DNA from: Leptolyngbya sp. FACHB-321
GTDB taxonomy: Bacteria; Cyanobacteriota; Cyanobacteriia; Leptolyngbyales; Leptolyngbyaceae
Length of the DNA: 64,000 nucleotides
Direction of reading: 5' to 3'
Assembly (NCBI RefSeq): GCF_014695975.1
Contig: NZ_JACJPI010000042.1
Span: forward strand, 248,001-312,000
In this document: positions 16,147-24,562 of the stretch, piece by piece
Layout: each line of letters opens with the position of its first letter
How positions within the stretch are numbered: position 1 is the stretch's first letter
Notes under the pieces: model-generated
What the model saw: the letters and a program-made list of their open reading frames with translations, nothing else
Databases searched by the model: none
Told to the model about the DNA's origin: nothing
Position numbers and translations under genes: made by a program

Positions 16147-17220
16147 GTGAACGATCGCGCTCGTTGGCTTTTGCCTGTTTTATCGCCGTTTTTGGCGATC
16201 GCTGCCGCCTTGCTGGTTGGTTCAGGGCTAATTGCGATCGCGGGCGTCAGTCCCCTCAAAGCCTACTCTGTTCTTTTTACAGAATCCCTCGCCAACTACT
16301 ACGGTTTTAGCAATACACTCACTAAAACGGCACCACTTTTGCTGACGAGCTTGGGCATTTTGGTTGCTCTCAAAGCGGGACAGTTCAACATTGGTGGGGA
16401 AGGTCAAATCTACATGGGTGGCTTGGGCAGCGCTCTAGTCGGGTTGTATGTGCATGATTTGCCCCTTGTCCTTCACGTACCGCTAGCACTGCTGGGCGGC
16501 TTTTGCTTAGGCGGTTTATGGGGTCTTATCCCTGGCTACTTGAAGGCAATACGGGGTGTGAATGAGGTGATCACGACTCTCTTGCTTAACTACATTGCAC
16601 AAAATCTGGTGAGTTATCTGGTGAGTGGTCCCATGAAAGACCCAGATGCCCCTACACCCTACAGCGCTCTGATTGATGCGTCTGCCCAGTTACCAGTGAT
16701 TCTGCCGCAAACGCAGACCCATGCTGGAATTTTACTGGGAGTGCTGGCAACCATCATTCTGTGGGTTGTCTTTGCCCGATCGCCCGTCGGCTACCAGATC
16801 GAAACCGTGGGGCAAAATCCGATTGCTGCTCGCTATGCCGGTATCTCGGTGGAACGCACCATTATGCTAGTCATGGCACTGTCTGGAGGCTTGGCAGGTT
16901 TGGCTGGTTCTGGTGAAGTCATGGGTTTGAAATATCGTCTGTTTGAGAACTTTTCGCCCGGTTACGGGTTTGACGCGATCGCGATCGCCTTTCTCAGTCG
17001 GGGCAACCTGGCAGGCGTATTGCTTACATCGCTCTTTTTTGGAGCCTTACGCGGGGGTGCTAATGTAATGCAGCGCAGTGCTGGCGTACCTGTCACCGTT
17101 GTTTATGCCATTCAAGGTCTGACCGTTCTCTTTATTGCTATCAGTCTGGTTTTGGAGCGGAAAGTGGTTGCACCGCCACAGCCTCCTGCCCCACTTGCTG
17201 CTACCACAACTGAAACCTAA
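16147..17220 (+). CDS. Nucleoside-type ABC transporter permease (subunit 1)
   Basis: A 357-residue membrane protein with about ten hydrophobic helices, of the BPD_transp_2 permease family (NupP/YufP-like, nucleoside or simple sugar uptake). Typical segments are LLLTSLGILVALKAGQFNIG, GEGQIYMGG, GVNEVITTLLLNYIA, and the cytoplasmic coupling region TVGQNPIAARYAGISVERT. Translation starts at GTG 16147. The partner permease is at 17743-18681, but neither the ATPase nor a BMP-type binding protein is in the window. The stop codon overlaps the stop of the convergent DUF2721 gene by four bases. Confidence 0.88.
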   Translation: MNDRARWLLPVLSPFLAIAAALLVGSGLIAIAGVSPLKAYSVLFTESLANYYGFSNTLTKTAPLLLTSLGILVALKAGQFNIGGEGQIYMGGLGSALVGLYVHDLPLVLHVPLALLGGFCLGGLWGLIPGYLKAIRGVNEVITTLLLNYIAQNLVSYLVSGPMKDPDAPTPYSALIDASAQLPVILPQTQTHAGILLGVLATIILWVVFARSPVGYQIETVGQNPIAARYAGISVERTIMLVMALSGGLAGLAGSGEVMGLKYRLFENFSPGYGFDAIAIAFLSRGNLAGVLLTSLFFGALRGGANVMQRSAGVPVTVVYAIQGLTVLFIAISLVLERKVVAPPQPPAPLAATTTET

Positions 17221-17612
17221 CGTTGGTTCTCAAGATCGCGCAAGTGAAGATCAAGGGCATCGATCGAAACCTGAATCTCACGTACCGAAAGCGCAAGGGA
17301 GCAAATCATCAACAGCAAACTCACCCCAAAAAGTATGCTGCCAAGCCAAACCTGCCCTACAAATAAAACAGACATACAGACCACACAAAGCAGAAAGCTG
17401 CTCACGCCTAAAAACTGCATATCACGCACTAAGCGCACGCGATAACGAAGGCTAAGAATTTCGACCAGAGTAAGCGGATTCGGTGTGACCTTGTACTCAG
17501 AGTGCAAACTGCGGATCAGCGTTGCCAAGGTCAGAAAGCGATTAGTGTAAGCCAGCAGCAGCAGCGAAATAGCAGGAAACAGCAGAGCAGGCGTTGTTAA
17601 CGTAAGTTCCAT
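17217..17612 (-). CDS. DUF2721 family membrane protein
   Basis: A 131-residue protein with a hydrophobic N-terminal helix beginning PAISLLLLAYTNRFLTLA and two adjacent hydrophobic segments (about residues 66-105), the layout of DUF2721. The role of this family is unknown. It lies on the opposite strand between two permease genes of one transporter, splitting what would otherwise be an operon. Its 3' end overlaps the upstream permease stop by four bases. The ATG at 17612 is the natural start. Confidence 0.8.
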   Translation of the reverse strand: MELTLTTPALLFPAISLLLLAYTNRFLTLATLIRSLHSEYKVTPNPLTLVEILSLRYRVRLVRDMQFLGVSSFLLCVVCMSVLFVGQVWLGSILFGVSLLLMICSLALSVREIQVSIDALDLHLRDLENQR

Positions 17613-17649
17613 GGTGAACAGAAGTGAAGGATGCTTTGACAGTAAATTA

Positions 17650-17720
17650 AAGGAGCATAAAGGCAGAAGGCTAAAGGCAGAAGGCTGAACTCAAAACTCA
17701 AAGCTCAAAACTCAAAACTT
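17650..17720 (+). repeat. Heptad plus CTCAAAA repeat block
   Basis: Tandem units ggcagaa/ggctaaa (17660-17687) followed by repeated ctcaaaa units (17689-17720). The same two-part block recurs after yvcK (38589-38667). It occupies the gap between the DUF2721 gene and the second permease. Confidence 0.7.
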
Positions 17721-17742
17721 TCTCTCACTCCTCACTTTCTCC

Positions 17743-18681
17743 ATGAACGATTTTGCCTTCCTGTCTGATTACCTGTCTGCCAGTCTGCGGCTAACAATGC
17801 CATTGGCGTTTGCGGCGCTAGGTGGGCTGTGGTCTGAGCGATCGGGTGTACTTAACATCGGGTTAGAAGGAATGTTGCTGACGGGCGCTTTTGTTGGAGC
17901 GGCAGCAACGTTTTATAGCAATCAGAATGTCTGGCTGGGCATTTTTGCAGCGGTCCTTAGCGGTGGGCTGGTAGGGCTACTCCATGCCTACCTGTGTGTC
18001 ACCTTGAAGGTCAATCAGTTGGTGTCGGGCTTGGCAATTAATTTATCAGCAGCAGGGCTAACGGCGTTTATGTCGCGGCTTGTGTTCAACAGCACCACCA
18101 CTCAAACCTTGCCAGGGTTGCCGACGATCGCCCTTCCCGGCTTGACCCAGATTCCGATCGTGGGTTCGCTTCTGTTTAATCAAGATCCTCTGGTCTACCT
18201 ACTGTTGTTTTTGTTGCCATTGAGCACGTATATCCTCTTTCACACCAGCCTTGGCTTGACCCTGCGAGCAGTGGGAGAATATCCCCGTGCTGCTGATACA
18301 GCAGGCATTCGAGTGTCTCAGGTTCGTTATCTCAGTGTGGTGTTAAGTGGCTGTTTGGCAGCGTTGGGAGGTGCCTATTTAGTGCTGGTACACGTCAAAT
18401 TTTTTACAGAGGATATTAGTGCAGGTAAGGGCTTTATTGCGCTGGCAGCATTGATCTTTGGGCGTTGGCATCCTGTATATACGGTGCTAGCTTGCCTGCT
18501 CTTTGGTGCGACGGAGGCGTTGCAACTGCGGATTCAAGCGTTTAATCTCAATATTCCCTATCAGTTTTTGGTGATGCTGCCCTATGTCATTGCGCTGCTA
18601 GCGATGGTAGGTCTGGCAGGCAAAACAACTCCTCCGGCAGCACTGGGCGTTCCCTATAGCAAGGAAAGTACAGGGAGTTAA
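17743..18681 (+). CDS. Nucleoside-type ABC transporter permease (subunit 2)
   Basis: A 312-residue membrane protein with about nine helices, the second permease of a NupQ/YufQ-like importer. Family features include LGGLWSERSGVLNIGLEGM near residues 27-45, LKVNQLVSGLAINL, the coupling segment LRAVGEYPRAADTAGIRV, and GKGFIALAALIFGRWHP. It pairs with the permease at 16147-17220. Together they would form the membrane channel of an ABC importer for nucleosides or a similar solute; the ATP-binding subunit must be encoded elsewhere. Confidence 0.88.
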   Translation: MNDFAFLSDYLSASLRLTMPLAFAALGGLWSERSGVLNIGLEGMLLTGAFVGAAATFYSNQNVWLGIFAAVLSGGLVGLLHAYLCVTLKVNQLVSGLAINLSAAGLTAFMSRLVFNSTTTQTLPGLPTIALPGLTQIPIVGSLLFNQDPLVYLLLFLLPLSTYILFHTSLGLTLRAVGEYPRAADTAGIRVSQVRYLSVVLSGCLAALGGAYLVLVHVKFFTEDISAGKGFIALAALIFGRWHPVYTVLACLLFGATEALQLRIQAFNLNIPYQFLVMLPYVIALLAMVGLAGKTTPPAALGVPYSKESTGS

Positions 18682-19274
18682 CTTTACATTTCTTAAAACG
18701 ACGCGATCGAACCAGTTAGCGTTTTGTCAGGAGAAGGGAGCAATTCAAACAGTTGGGTGATGGCGTATCTACGAAAATGTGCCAATGTGTTTTGTATCCG
18801 TTACTGAAGGTTCTACTGACAGATTTTTTGCTCATTGTGACTGGCTCACTCTTTTAGGCAAGCTATTGCTGTTTGAGGTGAGCTTCTACGTTAGATAAGC
18901 TTTTTTGTCAACCGTAAGCGTAAAGTCAGGAACAAAGCTGTTGGCAAAATGTCATTCAAGCTAGCGTAAAAGCGCACGATCGAAACCCTTTGTTATCAGG
19001 CATCTACGGTATCTTTGACGTTTCATAAAACCTAGTGAAAGGATCGTTCGGCTGCTTTTTTGTTTGTCCTACTCGTTGTCTCAAAGCCTTGCTTTGAAAC
19101 AGCATCAGTAGATGTTTTAGACATGCGTTCCTAGCGCTTATTAAGGCACTCTTATCGTCATGCTGCCTTATGTCTTGAAAACTTGAGCATTGCCCAGATC
19201 ACTTCTAAGTAAAAATTAAGTTTTTTGCTATATATTTAGAGCGAACTCGGTGTGGTGGTTAGAGGAGTAAAAGA
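18682..19274. other. Long intergenic region upstream of a synthase-like gene
   Basis: 593 bases without a convincing gene. An AAAACG...CGTTTT inverted repeat follows the permease stop (18695-18725), and a short AGCTT...AAGCT stem with a T6 run at about 18881-18907 could act as a weak terminator. A strong ribosome-binding site, AGAGGAG (19260-19266), precedes the next ATG. No known riboswitch was recognised. Confidence 0.45.
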
Positions 19275-20090
19275 ATGGAGTTACGTAAAAGCGCTTTAGA
19301 GGTTTTGCAGGAAACTAGTCGGACATTTTATATCCCGATTATCCGCTTGCCGTCGGGGCTTCAAGAAGCAGTCAGTTCTGCCTATCTCTGTATGCGGGCG
19401 ATCGACCAAATCGAAGATCACCCTGATCTGGATAATGCACTGAAGGTCAGGCTCCTGCAAACGATTAGTCTCGCGTTTCAGGCAGCCACCGATACGATCG
19501 ATGCAGAAGCACTAGCGGCAGAACTGTGTCAGCAGACGAGCCTGTTAGAAGAAGTAAGCATCCGTATTGGTGAGTGGGCCATGCTGGCACCTGGCGCGAT
19601 CGCACCACGGGTGTGGGATGCATCTGCAGCAATGGCAGACCGGATGGCATACTGGGTCGATCGCAACTGGGCGATTGAAACGACCGCAGATCTCGATCGC
19701 TATACGTTTAGCGTGGCAGGCACCGTAGGGCTATTGCTGTCTGACTTGTGGGCTTGGCATGATGGCACTACAACCAATCGGACTCATGCGATCGGCTTTG
19801 GACGCGGTTTACAGGCTGTCAACATTTTACGCAACCAGGCTGAAGACCTGGAGCGTGGTGTCAGCTTTTTCCCCGAAGGTTGGGATTACGAAAGAATGTA
19901 TGCTTACGCGCAGGGCAATCTGTCGCTTGCCGATGCCTATACCCATGCCCTGCCGCTAGGTCCAGCACTCGATTTCTGTCAGATTCCCCTGGCTCTGGCG
20001 CACGCCACACTGGATGCGATGGCTCATGGCGAAGCTAAACTCAGCCGCACGAAAGTCATCGCGCTGGTTGAGCAGTTGACTAGCAGTTAA
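19275..20090 (+). CDS. Squalene/phytoene synthase family protein (atypical)
   Basis: A 271-residue all-helical protein of the head-to-head prenyl synthase superfamily: SRTFYIPIIRLP (15-26), the first Asp-rich motif DQIED (44-48) and, late in the chain, LQAVNILRNQAEDLERG. In active squalene or phytoene synthases the second motif normally begins with Asp (DxxED-like); here that position is Asn (NQAED). It is shorter than CrtB (about 310-340 residues). It may be an altered-specificity or non-catalytic homologue. A clear AGAGGAG site lies nine bases upstream of the ATG. It is monocistronic. Confidence 0.75.
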   Translation: MELRKSALEVLQETSRTFYIPIIRLPSGLQEAVSSAYLCMRAIDQIEDHPDLDNALKVRLLQTISLAFQAATDTIDAEALAAELCQQTSLLEEVSIRIGEWAMLAPGAIAPRVWDASAAMADRMAYWVDRNWAIETTADLDRYTFSVAGTVGLLLSDLWAWHDGTTTNRTHAIGFGRGLQAVNILRNQAEDLERGVSFFPEGWDYERMYAYAQGNLSLADAYTHALPLGPALDFCQIPLALAHATLDAMAHGEAKLSRTKVIALVEQLTSS

Positions 20091-20139
20091 GTAGGGCAAA
20101 CTCTTTCTTGTCTAGCGTTACTCTTGCTGTCGTTAACTT

Positions 20140-20166
20140 AGGGGCACGGCAATTGCTCACGCCCCT
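20140..20166. terminator. GC-rich hairpin between convergent genes
   Basis: AGGGGC (20140-20145) pairs with GCCCCT (20161-20166) around a loop holding the small palindrome GCAATTGC. It lies between the converging synthase-like and dehydrogenase genes. There is no strong T-run, so termination is plausible but not certain. Confidence 0.45.
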
Positions 20167-20224
20167 ATAAGGTTAGTCGCCTTGACGCTGATTGCAACCC
20201 GTAAACGCTCTAGTTAAGAGCGTA

Positions 20225-21103
20225 TTAATCGATCGCGGCTAACAACTCATACAGCGTCACCAAGGCAGCATTGTCCAGGTCGCCTTTACCTTGAGCGAGC
20301 AAGGCATCCATCATGCTTGTCACCTGGGCAGAGCCAAACAGCGGCACACCCGTTTCTCGTCCCGTTTGCAAAACAATATTCATGTCTTTGCGGTGGAGAA
20401 CGAGCTTAAAGCCCGGTTGAAAATCGCCTTCCAGGATACGTTTGCCGTGAACGTCTAAAACACGGCTTTGGGCAAACCCACCCATCAGCGCTTCACGGAC
20501 TCTGGCGACATCCACACCTGACTTCTTTGCCAACGTGAGCGCTTCTGCAACGGCTTGAACGGTCAGCGCAACAACGATCTGGTTACAGGCTTTCGTCACC
20601 TGCCCGGCTCCGGCTTCCCCAATGTAGACAATGTTTTTGCCCATTGCTTGCAAGATTGGCAGCGATCGCTGAAATGCAGGTTCATCCCCACCGACCATAA
20701 TCGACAGCGTTCCCTGCTGTGCCCCAATGTCCCCCCCTGAAACTGGAGCATCCAGTGCATCAACTCCTTTCACCTTCAGTGCTGTGTAGACTTGGCGGGC
20801 GGTTGCAGGGGCGATCGTAGACATATCGACATACAGCAAACCTGGTTTTGCTCCCTCGATGATGCCGTTGCTGCCCAGCGCTACTGCTTCCACGTCGGGT
20901 GAATCCGACACGCAGCTAATCACTACATCCACCTGTTCGGCAACCGCTTTGGGTGAATCTGCCAGCACTGCCCCTTCTGCCGCTAGCGCTTCCATCGCAG
21001 GACGACTACGGTTATAAACCACTAGCGGATAGCCCGCTTTGAGTAAGTTTCGCGCCATCGGCTTGCCCATGATGCCGAGTCCGATAAAGCCAATGGGTTG
21101 CAT
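20225..21103 (-). CDS. garR: Beta-hydroxyacid dehydrogenase (tartronate semialdehyde reductase type)
   Basis: A 292-residue NAD(P)-dependent enzyme of the 3-hydroxyisobutyrate dehydrogenase family: Rossmann motif GLGIMG (8-13), substrate-binding DAPVSGG (118-124), catalytic lysine in GQVTKACNQ (K171), and LHRKDMNI near residue 240, as in tartronate semialdehyde reductases. In cyanobacteria this enzyme serves the glycerate branch of photorespiration. Its upstream neighbour is a DUF1537 kinase, whose family partners in threonate breakdown include a closely related dehydrogenase (LtnD), so a four-carbon acid substrate is an alternative. The gap between the two genes is about 200 bases. Confidence 0.85.
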   Translation of the reverse strand: MQPIGFIGLGIMGKPMARNLLKAGYPLVVYNRSRPAMEALAAEGAVLADSPKAVAEQVDVVISCVSDSPDVEAVALGSNGIIEGAKPGLLYVDMSTIAPATARQVYTALKVKGVDALDAPVSGGDIGAQQGTLSIMVGGDEPAFQRSLPILQAMGKNIVYIGEAGAGQVTKACNQIVVALTVQAVAEALTLAKKSGVDVARVREALMGGFAQSRVLDVHGKRILEGDFQPGFKLVLHRKDMNIVLQTGRETGVPLFGSAQVTSMMDALLAQGKGDLDNAALVTLYELLAAID

Positions 21104-21302
21104 AAGAAGTAAGGGGTAAGGAGTGAGGGGCAGGGGGAGTGGAGGGAGAAGAGAGGCGTTTTGAATGTCTGCTCCAGCTTAGCCACTGCATGAACGCGCC
21201 GCGTTGCTAGTGAGTTTTGGGTTGCAAGAGAGCGGTGAGGACTTAATTGTCAAAGATACAAGTCTGTTTCTACTTTGCAGTCGATGAGGAGGAGACACAA
21301 CA

Positions 21303-22631
21303 TTACTGGTCGTGTCTCCTCAAGCGCTGATAGACCGTTGCTAGGGCATTGGCGTCACCCACGTTGCCAGGGAAGAGAACGACGGGCAAATCGGGAAACT
21401 GGGGGTGATTGGAGGGGGTTCGTACCATGGAAACACCTGCAAGCACTTGCCCTAATAAACGAGCCGTCCTTAGTGCTAGACCGTTGCTGAGTGTGTCGTT
21501 GGAAGTGATGCCGCCTTTGCTGATAAGAAAGCCGATGTCGTTGGGTAGGTGACGAATGATGTCCATAAGCAAGGCAGAAACAGCTTCACCAAAGTCTAAC
21601 CGGGTCTGTGTATCGTCAAAGGTGAGTTCTTGACGACTGGTGTAAACAACAGGGCTTTTGCCTGCAGCCTGAGCGGTGTTGATCTGCTGCATCGCTTCGG
21701 CAAGGAGGGACGATTTCGCCTCCTCCGTTTTCTCTAACAACCGAGCCACTTCTAGCTCGACACCGACGATCCCCCGTTGCGCCAAAAGCTGTTCTAGTTG
21801 CTCAGTCGTCTTCTTAACGTGAGAGCCAACAATGATGGCTCCTGGCTTCCCGTGACGGACGTAGTTTGCCATCGCTTCTGAGGCGATCGGCTGGGGTGGT
21901 AAGGCTGCTAATGCCGTCAACAGGCTTGCCGCACTGCGAAAGAGAAACCGTTTGCCCTGGGATGCTGCGGTGAGAACATCGGCAGCAAAACGATTCAGGT
22001 CATCCTGGGTTTCTGCATCTACCACGCCGCACTGATTGTCGTGGAGTTGCAGCAAGCGATCGAGTACGCCAGCGCGAAGGTCTTCGAGCAAAAAACGCTC
22101 TACGCGATCAGCAGCCACCTTGCCGCTAGTTTTCTCCTCGACATAGGCAGGCAAATAGCTGTGGTGATAGCCAAACACCGAGTCACGCGCAAACTCGGTT
22201 TCATGCACGGGTGTATCGATCCCGTTGACCTTGAGGTAATGGATGCTGTCTTTCGTGGTGCGTCCACCTTCAAAAAAAGCAGGCGTGAGGAAATGGGCAT
22301 CGAAGGGACCCAGTTCCTCGGCAATGACATCTGTTTCAATCGGGTAGTGTCCGCGCAGAGTCGAGTCCGATCGACTCACGACTAGAAAATCATGAATAGC
22401 TTCAAGTTCGATCGCTGCCTTCAAGTTCTGGCAAACCTCTCGCGTTACTGCTGCCGCTTTTTCTGGTGTCAGTGCCCGCGTATTCGTCAACACGAAAAAA
22501 ATAGGAGCGTCGTCTGCCAAGCCCAACCGGAGTGTTTCCACATCCCACTGCATCAGCAACAGACAACTGTGAACCGTTTGCGATCCTGTGGGATCGTCGT
22601 CTAGAACAATGATTCTGGGTTGGGTCGTCAT
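21303..22631 (-). CDS. Four-carbon acid sugar kinase family (DUF1537)
   Basis: A 442-residue two-domain protein. The N-terminal domain begins IIVLDDDPTGSQTVHSC and contains the substrate-binding LVVSRSDSTLRGHYP; the C-terminal domain has GSHVKKTTEQLEQLL, FLISKGGITSNDTL and VLFPGNVGDANAL, fitting the nucleotide-binding half. Family members phosphorylate 3-oxo-tetronates or related acid sugars. The downstream dehydrogenase suggests an acid-sugar route, though the aldolase/decarboxylase and isomerase usually found with these kinases are not nearby. The substrate cannot be assigned from sequence. Confidence 0.85.
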   Translation of the reverse strand: MTTQPRIIVLDDDPTGSQTVHSCLLLMQWDVETLRLGLADDAPIFFVLTNTRALTPEKAAAVTREVCQNLKAAIELEAIHDFLVVSRSDSTLRGHYPIETDVIAEELGPFDAHFLTPAFFEGGRTTKDSIHYLKVNGIDTPVHETEFARDSVFGYHHSYLPAYVEEKTSGKVAADRVERFLLEDLRAGVLDRLLQLHDNQCGVVDAETQDDLNRFAADVLTAASQGKRFLFRSAASLLTALAALPPQPIASEAMANYVRHGKPGAIIVGSHVKKTTEQLEQLLAQRGIVGVELEVARLLEKTEEAKSSLLAEAMQQINTAQAAGKSPVVYTSRQELTFDDTQTRLDFGEAVSALLMDIIRHLPNDIGFLISKGGITSNDTLSNGLALRTARLLGQVLAGVSMVRTPSNHPQFPDLPVVLFPGNVGDANALATVYQRLRRHDQ

Positions 22632-22747
22632 AGGTGGCGTGGCGGAATTTGCTGTTAGCTCATTATCACGCGAGATGGGTGAAGGAAATAGTGTGAGGAG
22701 TGTAGGGTGTAGAGGAAAAAGCTAAAAGCTGAAGCTGGGGGCTAACA

Positions 22748-24328
22748 ATGACGATCGGCGTTTGGGTTTTGGGTGATCAGCTTTGGGCGGAGCAGGCAGC
22801 GTTGCAAAGCTGTTTTGATCAGCAAAAATCAACTCCGGTCATCTTTATTGAGTCGCTAGATCATGTGCAAGAGCGACCGTACCATTTGCAAAAGCTAGTG
22901 CTGGTGTGGTCAGCAATGCGTCACTTTGCTGAGGCTCTGCGGCAGGCGGGTTGGTTAGTCGCGTATGAGCAAGCGGATGATTTTCTAACGCCGCTCAAGG
23001 CATGGATTGAGGCTCATCAGATTACAGAACTGCGGGTGATGAGGCCGAACGATCGCCCCTTTGCCCGCCTCATTCAATCACTACCCCTGCCTTGCACTGT
23101 CACTCTGGTTTCTAATAATCACTTTATTTGGAGCGAAGCCGACTTTAGGGAGTGGGCGGGCGATCGCAAACGACTGGTGATGGAAGACTTCTACCGCGAA
23201 GGTCGTCGTCGCTGCAACATCCTCATGGCAGGGAAGCAGCCTTTCGGTGGTCGCTGGAACTTTGACCAGGACAATCGCAAGCCGCCCAAAGGCAAACTGA
23301 CGCTGCCCGAAGCCCTCTGGTTTGCACCGGATGCAATCACGCAGGATGTGATTGCTTGGGTTAAGCAGGATGACCGCTTCAAAGCCAGTCAGCAGTATTG
23401 GCAAAGTGAGCCGTTTCAATGGGCAGTCACTCGTGATCAGGCGCTCCAGGTGCTGCACTTTTTCCTGACGATGCGCCTTTCTGATTTTGGTCCCTATCAG
23501 GATGCAATGGTGACGGGCGAAATAACCATGTGGCACGCTATGTTGTCGCCTTATCTCAACCTCGGACTCCTGCATCCGCTGGAAGTTGTGGAGGCAGCCG
23601 AGCAGGCATATCTTGACCATCAAGACACCTGGAGCCTTAGCAGCGTTGAAGGCTTTATCCGCCAGGTTTTAGGCTGGCGCGAATATATGCACGGCGTTTA
23701 CAACTTCATGAGTGATGACTACCCAGACCGCAATTGGTTCAACCACACTCAGCCGCTCCCCAACCTTTACTGGACAGGCGAAACATCAATGAATTGTCTG
23801 CATCAGATCCTCACACAAGTGAAGGAAACTGGCTATGCACACCACATTCAACGCCTGATGGTGCTGAATAACTTTGCGCTGATTGCCGGTATTTCTCCCC
23901 AAGCCATTGAAATCTGGTTCCATGCTGCGTTTGTCGATGCCTATGATTGGGTCATGCAAACCAATGTCATCGGTATGGGGCAATTTGCCGATGGTGGCGT
24001 GCTAGCATCCAAACCCTACGCTGCTTCTGCCAACTACATCAACAAGATGAGTGACTACTGCGGCAAGTGTACCTACAACCCCAAAGCCCGCACAGGTGAA
24101 AAGGCTTGTCCCTTCAATTTCTTTTACTGGGATTTTCTCGATCGCCACCGCGCCAAACTTACCTCTCAGGGACGCATGAGCTTTATTCTCCAAAACTTGG
24201 GCAAAATAGCACCGGAGGAGTTGCAGGCAATCAGGGAGGAAGCGATCGCCTGGCACAGCAATAATGTCCAAGACGATCGCCAAGCTCAAGCAGGCATGAA
24301 CATAGACAAGAAGCAAACGCTTAAATAA
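22748..24328 (+). CDS. Iron-sulfur bacterial photolyase (FeS-BCP / PhrB type)
   Basis: A 526-residue cryptochrome/photolyase-related protein. It begins with the DUF-type N-terminal domain (GVWVLGDQLW) and has the FAD-binding helical domain from about residue 230 (EGFIRQVLGWREYMHG). Cysteines at 350, 438, 441 and 454 (TSMNCLHQ; YCGKC; KACPF) have the spacing of the 4Fe-4S ligands of Agrobacterium PhrB, a (6-4) photolyase. It probably repairs UV-induced (6-4) photoproducts using light. Start ATG 22748; a GGGGG run just upstream may act as ribosome-binding site. Confidence 0.9.
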   Translation: MTIGVWVLGDQLWAEQAALQSCFDQQKSTPVIFIESLDHVQERPYHLQKLVLVWSAMRHFAEALRQAGWLVAYEQADDFLTPLKAWIEAHQITELRVMRPNDRPFARLIQSLPLPCTVTLVSNNHFIWSEADFREWAGDRKRLVMEDFYREGRRRCNILMAGKQPFGGRWNFDQDNRKPPKGKLTLPEALWFAPDAITQDVIAWVKQDDRFKASQQYWQSEPFQWAVTRDQALQVLHFFLTMRLSDFGPYQDAMVTGEITMWHAMLSPYLNLGLLHPLEVVEAAEQAYLDHQDTWSLSSVEGFIRQVLGWREYMHGVYNFMSDDYPDRNWFNHTQPLPNLYWTGETSMNCLHQILTQVKETGYAHHIQRLMVLNNFALIAGISPQAIEIWFHAAFVDAYDWVMQTNVIGMGQFADGGVLASKPYAASANYINKMSDYCGKCTYNPKARTGEKACPFNFFYWDFLDRHRAKLTSQGRMSFILQNLGKIAPEELQAIREEAIAWHSNNVQDDRQAQAGMNIDKKQTLK

Positions 24329-24562
24329 CCCAAAGGGTACTACTAGCTTTTTGATTTTGAAACAGAATAAAGGTGATCTAAGCAGATCATCTAGCGTTCC
24401 GACTTGAAATTTGAAAGCATACTGAGACTAGAAACCTCTCCTAGTGGCACTCCTATATCGGAATCTCCTCAAAAAATAACCGAATTCTTGTAGAAAACCC
24501 TGGTAACTAGGTACAGGGTGTTTGAGCTTAGAAATTTTCCAGCCAAAAAATAGAGGATTTTG

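Noticed and set aside
17726-17738. Yfr1-like CTCCTCAC motif
   Set aside because: It lies in a pyrimidine-rich stretch directly before a start codon and lacks the two flanking stems of Yfr1.
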